64,000 bases of DNA from Neoconidiobolus thromboides FSU 785 (lineage: Eukaryota; Entomophthoromycota; Entomophthoromycetes; Entomophthorales; Neoconidiobolaceae): positions 62,001-126,000 of the forward strand of contig MU626265.1 in NCBI GenBank assembly GCA_025603075.1, written 5' to 3'. The first letter of the stretch is position 1. The number at the start of each line of letters is the position of its first letter. The notes under the pieces were generated by a model, which worked only from the letters and a program-made list of their open reading frames with translations, was not told the DNA's origin and did no database searches. Both the position numbers and the translations under genes were made by a program. Of the stretch, positions 58,733 to 64,000 are shown in pieces.

Positions 58733-60904
58733 ATGAGCAATTTAGAAGAATTACAATCAAAATTAACCGAGCAAGCTAATTTGGTACGTTCCTTAAAAGC
58801 TGAAAAAGCTGAAAAAGAAAAGATAGATGCTGAAGTAGCTGTATTAAAAGAGCTTAAAATTCAAATAGCAAAACTCACTGGAGAAGATGGTACTAGTGGT
58901 AAAAAAGGAAAGTCCCAATTGGTATTAAAAACACCAAAGGTAAAGTTTGGTTACTTTATAAATTGTCTAATATGAAGGGAAGAACGTTTGAGTTTTCATG
59001 TTGACATTTTTTCTATAGGGTACTAAAGATTTTAATGAAAAAGAGATGGCTATTAGAGAAAAAATGTTTGAAACTATTATAAAAACATTTAAAAAACATG
59101 GTGGTGTAACTATCGATACTCCAGTATTTGAATTAAAGGTAAATATATTTATTTTTCTTTACTTTAAAAAAATAAGTATTTGTTTTCTTTATAAAATAGG
59201 AAGTCTTAACCAATAAGTATGGAGAGGATAGTAAACTTATTTACGACTTAGAGGACCAAGGTGGGGAAAAATGTTCTTTGAGATATGATTTAACTGTAAG
59301 TTTTTGTTATTTGTATTACAAACAAGCAATTTAAATTTATTAATATCTATCTTTCTAGGTTCCTTTTGCTCGTTACCTAGCAATGAATGGAAATTCAAAT
59401 CAACAAATTAAAAGATACCAAATTGCTAAAGTTTATCGCCGTGATCAACCTGCTATGACAAAGGGTAGAATGAGAGAATTTTATCAGTGTGTAGGTTTAT
59501 TATTGACTAATATGATATTAATTAAATGATGATAATAATAGGATTTTGATATTGCTGGAAACTATGATAAAATGATACCCGATGCTGAAGTTATTAATAT
59601 AATGATTGAAATTTTATCTGCTTTAGATATTGGTCAATTTAAAATTAAAGTAAGTTTAACATATTATAATATTAAATCATTAATTGTTATTGTTTTAATT
59701 TAGATCAATCATCGTCAAATTTTAGATGGTATGTTTGCAGTTTGTGGTGTACCAGAAGATAAAATTCGTCCTATTTCTTCAGCTGTAGATAAATCAGATA
59801 AAGTAAGTTTATCATTAATTATTCAATATTATATTTATATTTGTTTATATAATTCATTATTATGTTTAGCTTCCATGGGAAGAAATCAAAAAAGAAATGG
59901 TGGAAGAAAAAGGATTAGATGCTAATGTTGCTGATAAAATTGGAGAATATATCAAGTTAAAAGGTAACTATAAACTATCTGTTATTATATTAATTTATTA
60001 ATATGCTATTTATTTTTACAATTAAGGTGGTAAAGAACTATGTGATAAATTACTTGCTCACCCAGAATTACCGACCAATTCACTTGCTAAAGAAGGGATT
60101 GAGAATATGGCTCAATTATTCGAATATTTAGAAGTATTTGGTGTTGCTGATAAAGTAATTAATATTCAAAAAAATTATCCAGATAATATAATTAATATTA
60201 ATAATAATTATTTTAGATGTCTTTTGATTTAAGTTTAGCACGTGGATTAGATTATTATACTGGCGTTATTTATGAAGCTGTACTTGAATTACCTGAAGAA
60301 TCTGGTAATTTTTGTTTATATGTATTATTACTTTAAATCTTATATTAATATTCTATTAATAGGTCCAGTAACTAAAAGCAAAAAATCTAAAGATAGTAAA
60401 GAAGAAGAACAAACTAGAATCGGGTCCGTAGCCGCGGGAGGAAGATATGATAATTTGGTTGGCATGTTCTCATCTAGTGGTAAAAAAGATTCCAATGTTA
60501 AAATCCCATGTGTTGGTGTAAGTATCGGAGTTGAAAGGGTGTTTTCTATTTTATTGAACAAAGCTAAATTGGATAATATAAAATCCAATTCCACACAAGT
60601 ATATGTAATGTCTGTTAAAGATGGATTATTAAAAGAACGTATGGCCATTTCCAAAGAATTATGGAATCATGACATCCCTTGTGAATTTATGTATAAAATT
60701 AAACCTAAAATGCAGAATCAATTTAATGCATGTGATAGGGACCATATTCCTATTGCTGTTATTGTAGGTGAACAAGAAATTAAAGAAGGTATTGTTAAAA
60801 TCAAAATGATGTTAGATAAAGACGAAAATCAAGGGGGTGGCATTACTGTTAAACGTGAAGATTTGGTTGATGAAATTAAATCAAGGTTGGGTAAATTGAA
60901 TTAA
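58733..60904 (+). CDS. HTS1: Histidyl-tRNA synthetase
   Basis: Ten exons, 58733-58939, 59019-59138, 59200-59295, 59359-59490, 59542-59649, 59704-59802, 59870-59963, 60027-60154, 60217-60304 and 60363-60904, give 537 aa. An N-terminal WHEP-like helical hairpin ([20 protein letters not shown]) precedes the class II core: [31 protein letters not shown], motif 2 [20 protein letters not shown], the His-specific [14 protein letters not shown], and [11 protein letters not shown]; motif 3 contains [13 protein letters not shown]. The C-terminal anticodon-binding domain follows (VYVMSVKDG...[10 protein letters not shown]). No mitochondrial presequence is obvious from this ATG; an upstream in-frame start is absent. 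In most fungi one gene serves both compartments, so alternative starts may exist. Confidence 0.97.
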
Positions 60905-61095
60905 ATAAAATTTTATCTTGATTTATTGGATTTTATGTGATTAATATAATCATTATTATCTTTTAATTTAATTATTAATTAAAAAGGATAAAAAAATATT
61001 ATTACAAAATTAATGATGTCATTTTAATACTTTTTGATCAATTGAATCAATTGAAAATACAATTATAAAAAAGTCAAATTAAAATCTATTTAAAA

Positions 61096-62465
61096 ATGAA
61101 GAGTAAAGACAAAAAAGTTGACATTTAAAAGGAGATACAATATATGAATGTATATCATGTAAACAATAATTAAAGTCACTCAATTTTTCAAAACTACGAT
61201 AAGATAAAGGAAGGAAATTAAGATTCAAGCTAGAGAATACATTAAATGATCAAAATATTCAAGACAATTTTACAGATAAAGATCGCCTTATTTATTCCAT
61301 AAATATAACATGATCCTAAATGTTATAATTGTATGTCGCAATCAAGGGCTCATTTACATTGTTTAATATATGAAAAAATAATGACATTGGATAAATTTGC
61401 AAAAAATCAGCATCAATTTAATGATAAAGCAAGATGTTTAACTTGTGTGAAACAAAGGAACGAAGGATATAATTGTTTTGTTTCTGATAGTGATCATGAT
61501 TATTCTTCTAGTTTGAAGATGATGGATGATACTAGTAATGTTAAATCAAGTGAATTAAAATTGAATAATGAGAATCATGATTGCATTGTATTAGATGAGA
61601 AAGGTTTGTCAAGTTTTGTTGTTGAAGGAAGGATCCAAACAGTTAATTATCGTGAGGACGTAGTTGAGTTTCTTGGTTCCGACTTATCAACCAAGGATAA
61701 TAAACATGAGCTTGGCCTAAAATCAAATCTAAATTATAGCGAAAGGGATACAAGGAGTATGAATGAATCTATTGATGAGTCTAGAAATAGCACGAAAACA
61801 AAAAGCCATAAATCCATCTTTGATGATAGTAGTAATGAAGAGGAAGGGGATAAGAACCAGATAGAGCAGGGTAATGGAAACCAAAGTGTTGCTTATTATA
61901 ATCGAAATAACTATAATTACGATAATAATTCACATTATAGTTCAAATAGCTATAGCTATAACGGCAACCCTCGATCCTATAATACGAATCCAACTTTTAA
62001 TAAACGATATACTCAAATCCAATCAGAGACTTAAATATGAATCCATCACAGATAAAAATGAGGTATAAGCCTTATAAGTAAGGAAATAGGCCTATTCCAC
62101 TAAGGGATTCTAATCGTAGAGGTCCTTCAAAATCACATATTATGAAATATGATTCGAATTATCGTCAAGGGTTGAAACTTCTTCCAAGAAGTAATACTCA
62201 TCGAAGCTACTCAGAGCCTAATGATAGAGGATATGAATGCCTTTATAGGAACAATAATAATGAACTTGGTTTTCGTTCGAGAAATAATGATATGGGTTAA
62301 CATGAGCAACAATATAGTTCTCAACAAGGCATTAATTCTTCAACTTAAAGATAAATGGTTAATGAATAAGTGCAATTTGATATTAGTAAAGAAAATGCAG
62401 CAGAATATTCGGATATTACACCGGCTTCTGAAATGAACTATGATGATCAAGTGAGTTTATAATGT
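61096..62465 (+). pseudogene. Broken gene with Stc1-like zinc motif and Asn/Ser/Tyr-rich tail
   Basis: An uninterrupted ORF runs from ATG 61333 to 62034 (233 aa). It starts with MSQSRAHLHC, DKFAKNQHQFNDKARCLTCV, which looks like the second half of a Stc1-type zinc domain, and continues as an Asn/Ser/Tyr-rich disordered tail. Upstream, in another frame, GDTIYECISCK, LKSLNFSKLR and DKGRKLRFKLENTLND form a matching first half, interrupted by TAA stops where a Gln (CAA) is expected. In-frame codons directly before the ATG give DPKCYNC after a stop. Downstream of 62034 a same-type Arg/Asn-rich tail continues with further stops. Best read as a recently broken gene; the alternative is an expressed short form starting at 61333. 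Stc1 links RNAi to heterochromatin in fission yeast; the assignment rests on the cysteine pattern only. Confidence 0.45.
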
Positions 62466-62528
62466 GAAGCTAAAAGGGAATTTACATAACTTGAAGAGTA
62501 AAGGCATTTGAAAAGTTGAAAATAGATG

Positions 62529-62635
62529 ATATGGGGATGTATTTTTTTGTCTAAGAACTTTACTAACAACCTTTCTGCTCAAATAGCGCTTAAAAAATGG
62601 AGAAAGTAATGAAATCAAAAAAAACATCCCCATAT
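62529..62635 (-). repeat. Family A MITE, reverse copy
   Basis: ATATGGGGATGTATTTTTTT start, CTGCTCAAATAGCGCTTAAA centre, ACATCCCCATAT end, flanked by TA. Confidence 0.9.
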
Positions 62636-62722
62636 GCTAAATAATCCAATTTGTGTTTTTTTATTGTTTTTTCGATATCATACTATTCTACATATTTTAA
62701 TTTTTTATAATAAATGCCAATT

Positions 62723-62824
62723 TACATGGACATGTCTTTTATTATTAAGAATTTTACAAACGATTTTTCCACTTAATAACGCTTAATGGAAAAATAAATG
62801 AAACTAAAAAATACACCTTCATAT
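62723..62824 (-). repeat. Family A MITE, reverse copy downstream of mL40
   Basis: ACATGGACATGTCTTTTATT start, CCACTTAATAACGCTTAATG centre, ATACACCTTCATATA end. It lies 92 bp past the mL40 stop, in forward orientation relative to that gene. Confidence 0.75.
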
Positions 62825-62915
62825 ATTAAACTTAAAAATAAATAAAAATGACAATACTCAATTTAAAATACCTTCCATAACCTTTAATTTTCTATAAAAA
62901 TCCTCCACTTTCAAT

Positions 62916-63377
62916 CTAATTATCTTTCTTCTTCAATCCCTCCTTCCTTTTTGCCTCCTCCTCTTTGACTCTATTAATCTTAGTTTGTGATTGATATTCC
63001 CAAATAATGTTCCCTGGAGTTTCTGTAGGGACTTTCATTTGTTTTGGGAACAACTCACCCATCCACTGTTTTTGACTATCTTCAAATAGTTTTGGACTCA
63101 ATTCTTTTAATTTTTCGGCTGCTTCAACCATTCTATTATATTTAATTGCTAACTTCTCCTTTTGTTTTTTGGAAACTTCAGCAGTATAAACGGACCATGC
63201 TTTATTAAGGACGGATTCTTGGGATTCAATGGAAGAGTCGGAGGGTTCACTAGGACGTAATGGGGCATCGAATAAGGCGCGACGGATAACATCATTTCTA
63301 GAATCACCACCTAAGGCATGACCTTTGGAAGGGGTAGCGTAAAATCTTTTGGTTATATTGAGGAGAGTTCTTTTCAT
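62916..63377 (-). CDS. MRPL28: Mitochondrial large-subunit ribosomal protein mL40
   Basis: Single-exon 153-aa ORF. The start MKRTLLNITKRFYATPSK is a basic amphipathic mitochondrial presequence ending in an RFYAT cleavage context. The mature part has the mL40/Mrpl28 pattern: DVIRRALFDAPLRPSEPS, VLNKAWSVYTAEVSKKQKEK, YNRMVEAAEKLKELSPKLF and a C-terminal Lys/Glu-rich helix. It is a mitoribosome structural protein specific to mitochondria. Moderately diverged, so assigned from the pattern rather than long identity. Confidence 0.8.
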   Translation of the reverse strand: MKRTLLNITKRFYATPSKGHALGGDSRNDVIRRALFDAPLRPSEPSDSSIESQESVLNKAWSVYTAEVSKKQKEKLAIKYNRMVEAAEKLKELSPKLFEDSQKQWMGELFPKQMKVPTETPGNIIWEYQSQTKINRVKEEEAKRKEGLKKKDN

Positions 63378-64000
63378 TATTTTTTAGTTTAAAGATTGAA
63401 ATTCGAAATTTGAAAATGGAATTGAAGTTATTTAATTTTTTAAATTGTAAATTTTCTAATGGCTGAAATTTTTGCAAATGAGATTGCAGCTTCTTGGCTT
63501 TAAAAAGTGGAAGGTGGAGTGCTAAAAACTAGTGATAATGGGTTATAAGAGTAATTATACTTTGACGCTTTTTTTATCTTTTGATTATTACTTATAGATA
63601 TTGTTTTTAAGAGTTAATAATATTTTGACATAAATATTGAATGCTTATTCATTAGTGAATCAAGTATTTTAAATGAGCAATCTGGCTACATAAAAGAACA
63701 TTAGATTAATAGAGATGAAGGAGTAAAATAGAATAAGGAAAATAATAATAGTGTAAATAGTAACAGTTGCTAATATGGCCAATAACTCTTTTATTTAAAG
63801 CTTTTTTAACTTGTTAAATCATTATAAAGCAATGTCAATACGTATATTCTAAATAGTTTAACTATTTACAATAATTTAATTAAAAATAGAAAGATTTTGA
63901 CGAAAACAATATAAAAGAAGACATTATAATATAAATTAATACAACGGCCATCTACCTATTTATTGTTAAAAAAACAAAATAAACAGTTATTGATTTAAAA
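63378..64000. other. Intergenic region to the window edge
   Basis: Upstream of mL40; contains its promoter. AT-rich with no gene, repeat or RNA gene seen. Confidence 0.55.

Overview
The window comes from an AT-rich nuclear genome of an early-diverging fungus. Supporting evidence: the fungal alpha-aminoadipate lysine enzyme LYS1, a fungal-specific transcription-factor domain, many short phase-variable spliceosomal introns (about 45-60 bp, GTAAGN...TAG), and two rhodopsin-like 7TM receptors. An Entomophthorales/Conidiobolus-like origin fits the base composition and receptor content, but this is inference. No tRNA, rRNA or CRISPR was recognised.

Layout. 0-11.9 kb: a secreted agmatine-deiminase-like enzyme, a large ankyrin protein, an LSH/DDM1/IRC5 SNF2 remodeller (13 exons), an FKBP25-type prolyl isomerase and the splicing factor ISY1. 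11.9-15.7 kb: a gene-free repeat island. 15.7-21 kb: RAD50 (about 24 exons). 22.8-24.3 kb: LYS1. 26.3-27.1 kb: ribosomal protein uS5 (RPS2). 27.1-31.2 kb: repeat island. 31.2-35.1 kb: a divergent ubiquitin protease, converging on pelota/DOM34. 35.1-40 kb: repeats and a decayed long-chain acyl-CoA synthetase. 40-48.9 kb: a repeat-free block with two 7TM receptors flanking a zinc-cluster-less transcription-factor-like protein, then a PHD-finger protein and a cytochrome P450. 48.9-53.7 kb: a repeat island. 53.7-64 kb: an LPMO-like secreted protein, HEM2, divergently paired cytosolic AsnRS and HisRS sharing a 301-bp promoter with a Gcn4/AP-1 site, a broken gene with a Stc1-like zinc motif, and mitochondrial ribosomal protein mL40.

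The most striking non-genic structure is a foldback MITE of about 105 bp (called family A here), with about 28 copies in 64 kb. It has TA-flanked TGGGGATGT ends and a central AGCGCT, and its two halves can pair along their length. Several copies lie head to head, and four copies lie in the same orientation within about 130 bp downstream of intact stop codons. Three further inverted-repeat element families (B, C, D) were found.

Exon coordinates were worked out by hand from reading frame, splice signals and family conservation. Genes stated with exon lists close in frame from ATG to stop; RAD50 internal exons and all repeat edges are approximate.
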